Shown: positions 1-7,881 of the stretch, one piece after another
Layout: the number at the start of each line of letters is the position of its first letter
How positions within the stretch are numbered: position 1 is the first letter of the stretch
Source of the DNA: Fodinibacter sp963730365
GTDB lineage: Bacteria > Actinomycetota > Actinomycetes > Actinomycetales > Dermatophilaceae
DNA: 64,000 nucleotides
Reading direction: 5' to 3'
Assembly: GCA_963730365.1 (NCBI GenBank)
Contig: CAVSRM010000008.1
Span: 434,001 to 498,000 of the forward strand
The notes under the pieces: generated by a model
Seen by the model: the letters and a program-made list of their open reading frames with translations, nothing else
What the model was told of the DNA's origin: nothing
Databases searched by the model: none
Translations under genes and position numbers: made by a program

Positions 1-1221
1 GGCACCGAGGTGGGACGGGTCGGTGGCGGCGGTGGCGCGGGGGGCGCCTTCTCCGGGGACGCCGGCATCCTGCGCTTGTTCGGTACCACCATTGGCGGCC
101 AGATCTCCTGGTTGGTTCCGACCGCGGTGCTGCTCCTGCTTGCCGGGCTGTGGTTCCGTGGGCGGAGCCCGCGCACGGATCGTCGCCGCGCGGCCTACCT
201 CGTCTTCGGCGGATGGCTCGTCGTCACGGCGCTCGTCTTCTCCCTCATGCAGGGGATCTTCCACGAGTACTACGTCGTCGCCCTCGCACCGGCGGTCGCC
301 GCCCTGGTGGGCATGGGTGCCGGAGAGGCGTGGGAGCGGCGGAAGGAGACGTCCGGCGCCATGATCCTCTCGTCGGCCAGCGCACTCACTGCGGTGTGGT
401 CCTTCGTGCTCCTCTCTCGCACGACCGCCTACGGCGACTGGCTCCGTTTCACGGTGCTGGCCATCGGACTGGCGGCCGCCTTCCTCCTGCTCGTCGTCGA
501 CCGGCTCGACCGGCGAGGGGTCGTGGCGGTCGCCACGGCGGCTGTCGTGGCAGGCCTGCTCGGTCCGGCTGCCTGGAGCGCCTCGACCCTGGCGACCGGC
601 CACAGCGGGTCCATCGTCACCGCAGGTCCCTCGACCGGCGCCGGAGGCGCTCCCGGCGGCGCGGGTGGGGCTCCTGGCCGCGGCGCGGGTGGGGCTCCCG
701 GCGGCGTGACCGGCGTGGCTCCCGGCGGTGGCACGGGCGGATCCCCCGGCGGCGCCACCCCACCGAATGCCGGCGCCCTCCCGGGAGGTGGGCCGGCCGG
801 CCGGGCCACGGGTGGCCAGCCCGGCGGAGGCACGGGCACCGGGAATCTCCTGGACGGCGTGACAACGGATGCGGATGCCGTCGCGGCCCTGACCGCCGAC
901 GCGGACTCCTTCACCTGGGTTGCCGCCGCCGTGGGCTCACAGAACGCCGCGAGCCTCCAGCTCGCCACCGGTGAACCCGTGATGGCGATCGGTGGGTTCA
1001 ACGGCTCCGACCCGAGTCCCACGCTCGCCGGGTTCCAGCAGCTCGTCTCCGACGGGCAGGTCCACTACTTCCTCGAGGGCAGCGGGTTCCGCGGGCAGCA
1101 GGGTGGGTCCAGTGCGAGCACCGAGATCGGCACCTGGGTGGCGCAGAGCTTCCGCCAGGTCGAGATCGGCGGCCAGACCTTCTACGACCTCACCCAGCCC
1201 GTGACGGGACCCGCCTCATGA
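1..1221 (+). CDS. GT39-type membrane glycosyltransferase, C-terminal part
   Basis: The reading frame is open from the first base, so the gene starts upstream of the window and only about 406 C-terminal residues are seen. It has several hydrophobic segments, with HEYYVVALAPAVAALVG after the second. A long Gly/Pro-rich low-complexity stretch (about bases 640-850, GGAPGG-type) follows, then a soluble tail with VMAIGGFNGSDPSPTLAGFQ and a short HYFLEG strand. This layout (PMT/ArnT-like membrane core, glycine-rich insert, small soluble C-terminal domain) is typical of actinobacterial polyprenyl-phosphate-sugar-dependent transferases. The stop overlaps the start of the next glycosyltransferase (ATGA), so the two are probably co-expressed and act together on cell-surface glycans. 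The sugar and acceptor cannot be read from the sequence. Confidence 0.8.
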   Translation, partial: GTEVGRVGGGGGAGGAFSGDAGILRLFGTTIGGQISWLVPTAVLLLLAGLWFRGRSPRTDRRRAAYLVFGGWLVVTALVFSLMQGIFHEYYVVALAPAVAALVGMGAGEAWERRKETSGAMILSSASALTAVWSFVLLSRTTAYGDWLRFTVLAIGLAAAFLLLVVDRLDRRGVVAVATAAVVAGLLGPAAWSASTLATGHSGSIVTAGPSTGAGGAPGGAGGAPGRGAGGAPGGVTGVAPGGGTGGSPGGATPPNAGALPGGGPAGRATGGQPGGGTGTGNLLDGVTTDADAVAALTADADSFTWVAAAVGSQNAASLQLATGEPVMAIGGFNGSDPSPTLAGFQQLVSDGQVHYFLEGSGFRGQQGGSSASTEIGTWVAQSFRQVEIGGQTFYDLTQPVTGPAS

Positions 1222-2603
1222 CCACGGTGCTCGACGTGGTCGTGCCGGTGTACGACGAGGAGGCCGTGCTCGCGGCATCCGTGCACCGGCTCCACGCCCA
1301 CCTGGTGGAGACCTTTCCCTACCCGTTCCGGATCACCATCGCCGACAACGCGAGCACCGACCGCACGTGGGAGATCGCCACCGAGCTCGTCGACTCCCTC
1401 CCCGGCGTGGCGGCGGTGCACCTCGAGGAGAAGGGCCGCGGCCGAGCGCTGGCGAGGACGTGGTCGCAGTCGGACGCGATCGTGCTGGCCTACGTCGACG
1501 TCGACCTGTCCACGGACCTCGACGCCCTGTGGCCGCTCGTCGCGCCGCTGATGTCCGGACACTCCGACCTGGCCATCGGCACCAGGCTGAACCGTTCGTC
1601 GCGCGTGGTGCGCGGCGCCAAGCGCGACGTCATCTCACGCGGCTACAACCTGCTCCTCCGTGGTGGCCTGGGCGCCCACTTCTCCGATGCCCAGTGCGGC
1701 TTCAAGGCGATCCGTGCCGATGTCGCCGCCGAGCTCCTCCCCCTCGTGGAGGACACCTCGTGGTTCTTCGACACCGAGCTGCTGGTGCTGGCCGAGCGCT
1801 GCGACCTCCGGATCCACGAGGTTCCCGTCGACTGGTACGACGACCCCGACAGCCGGGTGGCGATCGTGTCGACGGCCCGCGACGACCTCCGCGGCATGTG
1901 GCGCGTCGGGCGGGCCCTGGCCCGACGCCGCCTCCCGGTGGAAGACATCTCCGCTCGGATCGGTCGTCGCCCGGCACCGTCCGAGAAGTCGATGCGGGGC
2001 GAGCTCACGGCATTCGCCCTGATCGGGGTCCTGAGCACCGTGCTCCACCTCGGCGGCTTCGTCGCGCTGCGGCAGGTGCTCGACTCGGCCCAGGCCGCAA
2101 ACGGCCTGGCGCTGCTCATCGCCGCGATCGCGAACACCGCGGCCAACCGCCGGTTCACCTTCTCGGTGCGCGGCCGGTCCGGCGCGGCTCGCCACCAGGT
2201 GCAGGGGCTGCTCGTCTTCGCGCTGACCCTGGGGATGACGACGGCAGGCCTCGACCTGCTCGCCAGTGCGCTCCCGGATGCCGCGACCTGGGTGGAGGTC
2301 TCGGTGGTCGCGGTCACGACGGTCGTGGCGACGGCGGTGAAGTTCCTGGCGATGAAGCTGTGGGTGTTCGCACCCCGGGTGGAGCGACTCCCGAGCACGG
2401 GTGGCGACCCCTCGTCGGGGGTGAAGGGCACCGGCGACCCCTCGCAGGGAACCACACCCGCCCTCGAGTGGCAGCCGACGCCGCACCGGACCACGGTCGA
2501 GCAGGATGCCGTGCCGGAGCGGGTGTCGACACGCTCGGTTTCGGCCTGGGCCGTCAAGGCTGGCACGGCCACGGGGGGCTCCGACCCGTCCGCACCCGGG
2601 TAG
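1218..2603 (+). CDS. GT2 family glycosyltransferase fused to a GtrA-like membrane domain
   Basis: The N-terminal half is a GT-A/GT2 domain: VVVPVYDEEAVL at the start, then DNASTDRT, then the metal-binding region AYVDVDLSTDLDAL, and DAQCGFKAIRAD, as in dolichol/polyprenyl-phosphate mannosyltransferases. From about residue 260 there are four predicted membrane helices of GtrA type (TAFALIGVLSTVLHLGGF, ANTAANRRFTF). The tail is polar and Pro/Thr-rich. The likely role is charging polyprenyl phosphate with a sugar from a nucleotide donor and, through the GtrA part, helping present the lipid-linked sugar at the outer face, where the preceding GT39-type enzyme could use it. The start overlaps the previous stop by 4 bases. 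GT2-GtrA fusions are known in actinobacteria, so the architecture is uncommon but not new. Confidence 0.85.
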   Translation: MTTVLDVVVPVYDEEAVLAASVHRLHAHLVETFPYPFRITIADNASTDRTWEIATELVDSLPGVAAVHLEEKGRGRALARTWSQSDAIVLAYVDVDLSTDLDALWPLVAPLMSGHSDLAIGTRLNRSSRVVRGAKRDVISRGYNLLLRGGLGAHFSDAQCGFKAIRADVAAELLPLVEDTSWFFDTELLVLAERCDLRIHEVPVDWYDDPDSRVAIVSTARDDLRGMWRVGRALARRRLPVEDISARIGRRPAPSEKSMRGELTAFALIGVLSTVLHLGGFVALRQVLDSAQAANGLALLIAAIANTAANRRFTFSVRGRSGAARHQVQGLLVFALTLGMTTAGLDLLASALPDAATWVEVSVVAVTTVVATAVKFLAMKLWVFAPRVERLPSTGGDPSSGVKGTGDPSQGTTPALEWQPTPHRTTVEQDAVPERVSTRSVSAWAVKAGTATGGSDPSAPG

Positions 2604-2615
2604 GGCCGCGCGCTT

Positions 2616-2645
2616 TTGCTCGTCGGGTGGCTCGCCGGTTACCCT
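2616..2645 (+). promoter_or_regulatory. Candidate promoter of tRNA-Ser(GCT)
   Basis: A -35-like TTGCTC (2616-2621) and a -10-like TACCCT (2640-2645) are separated by 18 bases and end 10 bases before the mature 5' end of the tRNA. Spacing and position fit a vegetative sigma-70 promoter. It is a pattern match only. Confidence 0.45.
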
Positions 2646-2655
2646 GTGCCTCGTT

Positions 2656-2748
2656 GGAGGCGTCGCCTAGCCCGGTTTATGGCGCCGCACTGCTAATGCG
2701 GTTTGGGGTAACCCCCCATCGAGGGTTCAAATCCCTCCGCCTCCGCCA
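2656..2748 (+). tRNA. tRNA-Ser (anticodon GCT)
   Basis: The acceptor stem GGAGGCG (2656-2662) pairs with CGCCTCC (2738-2744), followed by discriminator G and an encoded CCA. The anticodon arm CCGCA-CTGCTAA-TGCGG gives anticodon GCT. A long variable arm (GGGGTAACCCCCC region) and a GGTTCAAAT T-loop fit a class II serine tRNA decoding AGC/AGU. Confidence 0.96.
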
Positions 2749-2752
2749 CGAG

Positions 2753-2779
2753 AAGCGCCCCGCTGCCGCGGGGCGCTTT
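2753..2779. terminator. Bidirectional terminator between tRNA-Ser and the LCP gene
   Basis: A perfect 10-bp stem, AAGCGCCCCG with CGGGGCGCTT, and a 6-base loop. It is flanked by an A-rich start and a T-run end, so it can stop transcription of the tRNA (+) and of the convergent LCP gene (-). Confidence 0.85.
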
Positions 2780-2786
2780 CGGTTGC

Positions 2787-4313
2787 TCAGGAACAGATGT
2801 CCTGGTCCGCCGTGCGCGTCTCGATCGACGCCGTCGGTTGCGGGGTCGGCGCCGAGATCGTCGGTGTGGGGACCGGGTCGGTGCCCAGCCGATTGGGGAT
2901 CGGCGCGACGTCTGGAGCGCCGGCCCCCAGCGTCACCCGCACCACGTCCCCGAGCCCCTCGTTCTCCCTGACCTTGGCGCCCTCGAAGGCCGCCGCGACG
3001 GTGCGGGCCGCCTCGTCGTTGCCGGTGCCGTACTCGACGACCACGCCGGTGGGGCGCTCGGGAGTGCTCGCGGTCGTGACCTGCTCGAAACCCTGCACGG
3101 TGAGGGCCTCCGCAGCCTGCGCAGCCAGCCCGGTCACCCCCGTCGCGTTGACGACCTCCACGCCGATGTCCGCAGGGCTCATCGTCAGTGGCGCGGGGCT
3201 CGCCGAAGCCTCTGGCTCCGCGCCGAGCACCGTGTCCTCGCGCAACGCCGCCCACAGGTCGTCGGCGGACGCGGCCCACTGCACGCGGTTGGGGTCCTCC
3301 GGGTAGTCCTCCACCGGCACGGTGACGAACTGGACGTTCCCGATCCCGATGTTCTTCACGCTCGAGGCCAGGTCGCCCATCGTTCCGGTACCGAAGTCGG
3401 GATCCGTGGTGAGGGACTGCGTCGCGGCGTTGAGGAACCCGAAGAGCTTGTCGGGTCGCAACAGCAGCGAGGTGCGCGTCGCCTCCTGCACGACCGAGGA
3501 CAGGAAGGCCTGCTGGCGCTCGATCCGCCCGAGGTCCGACCCGTCGCCGATCGTGTAGCGCGCCCGGACGTAGCCGAGGGCCTGAGTGCCGTCGAGGACG
3601 TGCCGGCCGGGCGTCAGGGTGATCTTCGCCTTCGGGTCGTCGATGCCGTCGTTGGTGCACACGGGCACGCCGCCGAGGGCGTCGACCATGTCGCGGAAGC
3701 CGTTGAAGTCCACGACGGCGAAATGGTCGATGAACAGCCCGGTGTTGCCCTCGATGGTGTTGATGAGGCAGCCGGGGCCACCGATGCCGTACATCGAGTT
3801 CCACTGCTGCACGGTCCACTGGTCCCTCGGGATGCTCGCCGAGCAGCGAGGTGGCGCCTCGACCATGGAGTCGCGTGGGACCGACACGACCGTCACGTGC
3901 TCGCGGTCCGCGGACACGTGCGCGATGAGTGTCGTGTCGGACCGGGCACCGGCGGTCAGCGATGCGCCGGGCACCCCCTGATCGTCGCGCGAGTCCGATC
4001 CGATGAGGAGGATGTTGAGCGGGCCGTCCGACACCCGGTCGGGCCGGTCCCCCAGCATGCCGCTCACGTCGAGTCGGCTGATGTTGCCCTCGAGCCGCCA
4101 CCACAGGACACCCGCCCCCGACACGATCGCCAGGGCCGCGACGGCGACGACCGCCACGATGCGTCGGCGACGGGAGTGGCGCTTGGTGGCGGATGCGCTG
4201 TCCGCGCGATCCCTGCGGGTGGCGTCGTCGGACAACGCGCCTCCTCCATGTCCTGCCTCGACCGCGGAGTGCGGGGGCCGTGGTGGGCCTCGGCCACCAC
4301 CAGAGCCCCCCAT
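2787..4313 (-). CDS. LytR-CpsA-Psr (LCP) family cell wall glycopolymer ligase
   Basis: About 508 residues. After a charged cytoplasmic N-terminus (KRHSRRRR) there is one membrane helix (IVAVVAVAALAIVSGAGVLW). The extracellular LCP catalytic domain follows, with NILLIGSDSRDD, RSDTTLIAHVS, VSVPRDSM and the conserved arginine region GYVRARYTIGDGSDLGRIERQ. The C-terminal part (VEVVNATGVTGLAAQAAEAL) matches the LytR_C domain. LCP proteins transfer lipid-linked glycopolymers (arabinogalactan or teichoic-acid-like polymers) to peptidoglycan at the outer membrane face. The ATG at 4313 is chosen because upstream starts would run into the divergent penicillin-binding protein gene; a later GTG is possible. 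It is head-to-head with that gene, about 70 bases apart, so the two cell-wall genes share an intergenic promoter region. Confidence 0.9.
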   Translation of the reverse strand: MGGSGGGRGPPRPPHSAVEAGHGGGALSDDATRRDRADSASATKRHSRRRRIVAVVAVAALAIVSGAGVLWWRLEGNISRLDVSGMLGDRPDRVSDGPLNILLIGSDSRDDQGVPGASLTAGARSDTTLIAHVSADREHVTVVSVPRDSMVEAPPRCSASIPRDQWTVQQWNSMYGIGGPGCLINTIEGNTGLFIDHFAVVDFNGFRDMVDALGGVPVCTNDGIDDPKAKITLTPGRHVLDGTQALGYVRARYTIGDGSDLGRIERQQAFLSSVVQEATRTSLLLRPDKLFGFLNAATQSLTTDPDFGTGTMGDLASSVKNIGIGNVQFVTVPVEDYPEDPNRVQWAASADDLWAALREDTVLGAEPEASASPAPLTMSPADIGVEVVNATGVTGLAAQAAEALTVQGFEQVTTASTPERPTGVVVEYGTGNDEAARTVAAAFEGAKVRENEGLGDVVRVTLGAGAPDVAPIPNRLGTDPVPTPTISAPTPQPTASIETRTADQDICS

Positions 4314-4383
4314 GCTAGGACCGCAGCCTGAGAGAACGCTGGACGAGCAGTGCGCCGGCGGGCGCTCGTAGTTGGATGGGGTC

Positions 4384-6276
4384 ATGAGGAAACGGGTCGC
4401 CCTGGGTGCAGCAGCCGTCATCGTGCTCGCGCTGGTCGTGGGTGGCGTGTGGTGGCAGCGGCAACAGCGCGAGGCCGAGCAGGATGCCGCTGCCCAGCAG
4501 ACGCTCACGGCCTACCTCGCGGGGTGGGCGGCCAAGGACATGACGAGCGTGCCCTTCGAGGACCCGGCGGCCCCGGAGGACTTCGCGGCCGCGGTCGAGG
4601 GGCTGGGCGACTCGACGGTGACGGTGGACGCGCCCGGCGTCGTGCGCGACGGCAGCACCGCGGGTAGCGAGGTCACGGTGACCTGGACGCTGACCGGCGA
4701 CGTGCCGTGGACGTATGCCGTGCCGGTACAGCTCGTCGAGACCGACGGCACGTGGCTGGTCGCCCCCCCGGCGGCGGGGTCGCCCTGGCAGCCCGACCTC
4801 GAGGCCGGGGGAACGATGTCGCTGGAGAAGACCACCGGCCAGCGCGGAGACCTCCTCGACCGCGAGGGCGACCCCCTCATGCCGGCGAGCACGGTGCACG
4901 TCATCTCCCTCGACCCGGTGCAGGGGACACCCGAGTCGGCGGCCGCCCTCGAGGAGGTCGTGGGGGCGAGCGCGGGATCGCTCGTGGACTCGCTCACCGA
5001 GGCCACGGCATCGGGATCGAAGGCTCCGATCCCAGTCATCACCTATCGCGAGTCGGACTACGCGCCCCGTGAGGCGGCGCTCGGGGACATTGCCGGCGTG
5101 GTGGACCGCGAGAGCGAGCTCCCGCTGGCCCGGACGCGGACCTTCGCCCAGCCCCTGCTCGGGTCGGTCGGCGAGGTCACGGCCGAGATGATCGAGAACA
5201 GTGACGGCCGGTTCGTCGCGGGCGACCGTGCCGGGCGCAGTGGTCTCCAGGCGCAGTACGACGAGCAGCTCGCCGGCGTCCCCGGGACCAGGGTGGTCTC
5301 CGACACCGGCGCCGTGCTGTTCGAGCAGGCCGCCGTCGACGGCACCGACGTCGAGACGACGCTCGACCCAGCCGTCCAGGAGGCCGCCGAGAAGGCTCTC
5401 GCCCAGGCAGACCTGTCCGTGCCCGGTGCCCTCGTCGCGGTCGACGTCCCCAGTGGCGAGGTGCTCGCGTCAGCCAACTCCCCGACGTCCGGGTTCGACC
5501 GGGCGATCACGGGCCGGTATCCGCCGGGGTCGACCTTCAAGGTGGCGACGACCTACGCCTACCTGACTCGAGGCATCACGACACCGAGCTCCGTCGTGCC
5601 GTGTCCCCCGTCGGTGACCATCGACGGTCGCGAGTTCCGCAACTATGAGGGCGAGTCGATCAGTGGCAAGCCGACGTTCGTCGACGACTTCGCGGCGTCG
5701 TGCAACACGGCCTTCGTCAGCTTGTCCCCACAGCTCGAGAGCGACGACCTCCGCACCGCGGCGGGAGCCCTCGGCGTGGGGGCCGACTGGGGTGACACGG
5801 TCGGCGTCGACGGGGCGTTCGCCGGCAGCATCCCGGAGACCTCCGGGGGCACCGACGCGGCCGCGGCGTCGATCGGCCAGGGCCGCAACGAGGTGTCGCC
5901 CCTGTCGCTCGCCGTCATGGTCGGCAGCATCGGGCGCGGCACCTACCTGGCCCCCGTCCTCGTGCGTGACCCGGACGGCCCGGCTGCGCGTCCGGCCGCG
6001 CTCGACGGTGAGGCGGTGGCCGACATCCGCTCGATGATGGCCGAGGTGGTGGCGAGGGGCAGTGGCACGGCCCTGCGCTCCACGCCGGGCGGGCCGGTTC
6101 GGGGCAAGACGGGGACCGCCGAGCACGGCACCGACCCCGATCTCCTCCCCCGCGTGTGGTTCGTCGGCTACCAGGGCGACGTGGCCTTCGCGGTCCTCGT
6201 CGAGGAGGGCAAGAACGGCGGCACTGTCGCCGCCCCCATCGCCGCGGACTTCCTCACCAACCTCGCCGCCGGCTGA
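4384..6276 (+). CDS. Class B penicillin-binding protein, transpeptidase
   Basis: 630 residues. A single N-terminal helix (VALGAAAVIVLALVVGGVWW) anchors it. A MecA_N/NTF2-like domain (about 35-145) and a dimerisation domain (about 150-310) follow, then the transpeptidase domain. All three catalytic motifs are visible: SxxK with nucleophile S383 (PPGSTFKV), SxN at 439-441 (SCN), and KTG at 575-577 (GKTGTAEHG). It cross-links peptidoglycan in the periplasmic space. The ATG at 4384 is preferred over one four codons upstream because the hydrophobic segment follows directly after MRKR. The MecA_N architecture resembles mycobacterial PbpA/PBP-lipo-type proteins. Nothing suggests acquired resistance. 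Confidence 0.93.
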   Translation: MRKRVALGAAAVIVLALVVGGVWWQRQQREAEQDAAAQQTLTAYLAGWAAKDMTSVPFEDPAAPEDFAAAVEGLGDSTVTVDAPGVVRDGSTAGSEVTVTWTLTGDVPWTYAVPVQLVETDGTWLVAPPAAGSPWQPDLEAGGTMSLEKTTGQRGDLLDREGDPLMPASTVHVISLDPVQGTPESAAALEEVVGASAGSLVDSLTEATASGSKAPIPVITYRESDYAPREAALGDIAGVVDRESELPLARTRTFAQPLLGSVGEVTAEMIENSDGRFVAGDRAGRSGLQAQYDEQLAGVPGTRVVSDTGAVLFEQAAVDGTDVETTLDPAVQEAAEKALAQADLSVPGALVAVDVPSGEVLASANSPTSGFDRAITGRYPPGSTFKVATTYAYLTRGITTPSSVVPCPPSVTIDGREFRNYEGESISGKPTFVDDFAASCNTAFVSLSPQLESDDLRTAAGALGVGADWGDTVGVDGAFAGSIPETSGGTDAAAASIGQGRNEVSPLSLAVMVGSIGRGTYLAPVLVRDPDGPAARPAALDGEAVADIRSMMAEVVARGSGTALRSTPGGPVRGKTGTAEHGTDPDLLPRVWFVGYQGDVAFAVLVEEGKNGGTVAAPIAADFLTNLAAG

Positions 6277-6334
6277 CCTCCCGCGGTGAGGTGGGACGCC
6301 CGTACTGACCTTCGGCCTGGGAGGTGGGACGCGG

Positions 6335-6371
6335 GAAGGCCCCCGACCCGGATGCCGGGTGGGGGCCTTCT
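6335..6371. terminator. Rho-independent terminator, likely bidirectional
   Basis: A long stem, GAAGGCCCCC plus ACCCGG, with its complement CCGGGT...GGGGGCCTTC around the loop ATG (6335-6370). It lies between the convergent penicillin-binding protein and cold shock genes. A shorter direct repeat GAGGTGGGACGC occurs twice just before it (about 6289 and 6321). Confidence 0.85.
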
Positions 6372-6406
6372 CGAGGACTCCCGACCGGGAGCCTTGGACC
6401 TGTGGG

Positions 6407-6610
6407 TCAGATGGGGCGGACTGCGTCAGCCTGCGGACCCTTCGGGCCCTGCGTGACCTCGAACTCGACCCGCTGGGCCTCGTCGAGGCTGCGGTAGCCC
6501 TGGGTGTCGATGGCGGAGTAGTGAACGAACACGTCGGGGCCTCCGCCGTCCTGGGCGATGAATCCGAAGCCCTTCTCAGCGTTGAACCACTTCACGGTGC
6601 CCTGTGCCAT
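6407..6610 (-). CDS. Cold shock domain protein (CspA family)
   Basis: 67 residues, the full length of a single cold shock domain. RNP1 is visible as KGFGFIAQ and RNP2 as VFVHYSAI, after the standard opening MAQGTVKWFNAEKGFGF. It binds single-stranded nucleic acid and acts as an RNA chaperone in the cytoplasm. The ATG at 6610 gives the canonical N-terminus. More than 200 bases between this start and the next gene leave room for the long structured 5' leader typical of csp mRNAs, though I could not identify a specific fold. Confidence 0.95.
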   Translation of the reverse strand: MAQGTVKWFNAEKGFGFIAQDGGGPDVFVHYSAIDTQGYRSLDEAQRVEFEVTQGPKGPQADAVRPI

Positions 6611-6835
6611 ATCGGGGGTAACTCTTTCTGTGGGTAGCACTCGGCCGGCACACGTCGCACCGACCGTGGATGCGAACTCCTGACCCTTGTGGCGCGTGGT
6701 GTTCGGACCGACGAGGACGTGCTGGCGCCGCAACCGGTTGCGAACCTAGCACGGGGCCGTGCTCCTCGCCGGTTGCATCGGGCACCGTTCACGCAGTGGA
6801 ACCGCCGACCCGCCGAACACCCCCGGGGAGAAGGG

Positions 6836-6922
6836 CGGAGGGCGTGGGATTCGAACCCACGATGACGTTGCCGCCATAGCGGTTTTCAAGACCGCCGCAC
6901 TAGGCCACTATGCGAGCCCTCC
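6836..6922 (-). tRNA. tRNA-Ser (anticodon TGA)
   Basis: Read on the minus strand, acceptor GGAGGGC pairs with GCCCTCC, followed by discriminator G. No CCA is encoded (CCC follows). The anticodon loop CTTGAAA within CGGT/ACCG stems gives anticodon TGA. A long variable arm and a GGTTCGAATCC T-arm fit a class II serine tRNA for UCN codons. Confidence 0.95.
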
Positions 6923-7094
6923 TGGCCCGGGGCGAGCCCGAGCAGTGCCAAGCGTATGCCGTGAACCCGCCGTGGCGCCCACGGACCCAGTCACCCGGCA
7001 GTCGAGGTGTCAACGCTCGTGAAGCCGTGCGGACTCGACCGGATCCGGTGGGCGGGCCTCCGGGTAGGGTCGGTGGCCGACGAAAGGAACACCC

Positions 7095-7490
7095 ATGAAG
7101 CTGTCCTTCATCGCCGGCCTGGCCGTCGGCTACGTCCTCGGTGCACGTGCCGGCAGGCAACGCTACGAACAGATTGCGCGTACCTCCGGCAAGGTCTGGA
7201 ACTCCACGCCTGTCCAGAAGCAGGTCTCCACGGCCAAGGAGGCCGCCCGCACCAAGGCGGCGCCCGTCGTGGCCGACATGGTCGCCGATGCGGCACGCGC
7301 CACCGGCGACAAGCTTCGGGCGTCAAAGACCGTCGCGGCCGAAGCCATCAGCACGGGACGCAGCAGCGACGACACGCCGGGCGACGACTCGGCCGCACCC
7401 GCGCCGACGCCGACACGACAGGAGACCTCGGACTCCTCCGAGCACGCCGACGCCTGGTCGGCGACGAACCGTCCCACGACGGGCGACTGA
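7095..7490 (+). CDS. Small YtxH-like membrane-anchored protein
   Basis: 131 residues. The N-terminus MKLSFIAGLAVGYVLGARAG is a short glycine-containing hydrophobic segment followed by the arginine-rich RQRYEQI, as in YtxH-like proteins. An Ala/Lys-rich helical stretch (about 35-90) and a polar Ser/Asp/Thr-rich tail without predicted fold follow. The AAAGGA ribosome site lies seven bases before the ATG. YtxH-like proteins are stress-associated in Firmicutes, but the biochemical role is unknown. Next to it are tRNA-Ser on one side and a 391-base non-coding stretch on the other, so it appears monocistronic. Confidence 0.75.
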   Translation: MKLSFIAGLAVGYVLGARAGRQRYEQIARTSGKVWNSTPVQKQVSTAKEAARTKAAPVVADMVADAARATGDKLRASKTVAAEAISTGRSSDDTPGDDSAAPAPTPTRQETSDSSEHADAWSATNRPTTGD

Positions 7491-7668
7491 CCTCCGCCCC
7501 CCGACGCGCCCGACGCCGGCCCGGTCTCGGGCCCGGGTGCTCGCCGGGGCCGGCCCCTGGCACGCGCAGCGAAGGCGGCCCCGTCGCCGGGTGGTGCCCG
7601 CGCCACCCCCTCCGGCCACACCGGGACACCGTGCCCCCCCCTGAGGCGCGGGTCCCGGCGTGGCCGGC

Positions 7669-7697
7669 CCCGTGTGGCCCTGAAGGGACCACACGGG
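7669..7697. terminator. GC-rich stem-loop, possible terminator
   Basis: CCCGTGTGGCCC pairs with GGG(A)CCACACGGG around a TGAA tetraloop, with one bulged A. No T-run follows, so it may be a weak or Rho-assisted terminator, or an mRNA structure. It sits in the non-coding stretch 7491-7881 between the YtxH-like gene and the protease operon. Confidence 0.5.
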
Positions 7698-7720
7698 TGA
7701 GGAGGCGGGCGACGCTCCCC

Positions 7721-7794
7721 TGATACATCCCGCGGCAGATGATCCGTGGGACACCCCGCACGCACCCGGCCGGGATGTATCACCGGCACATCCC
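7721..7794. promoter_or_regulatory. Inverted ACATCCC repeats upstream of the protease operon
   Basis: A perfect 12-bp inverted repeat, TGATACATCCCG (7721-7732) and CGGGATGTATCA (7771-7782), with a 38-base spacer. A third half-site, ACATCCC (7788-7794), forms a second, closer inverted pair with GGGATGT (7772-7778), 9 bases apart. The group ends 87 bases before the ATG of the S8 protease gene. It looks like a multi-site operator or activator site for the operon; the binding factor is unknown. Confidence 0.5.
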
Positions 7795-7881
7795 CGCCCT
7801 CCTGTTCACCGACGCACCAGATCACTACCCTGAGTCGAGGGGGCTTCACTCATCCCCCTCGCCCGCCGGCAGGAGCTTCGC

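Noticed and set aside
6289..6332. Direct repeat GAGGTGGGACGC occurring twice before the terminator
   Set aside because: Only 12 bases, close together and next to a terminator; no role can be supported.
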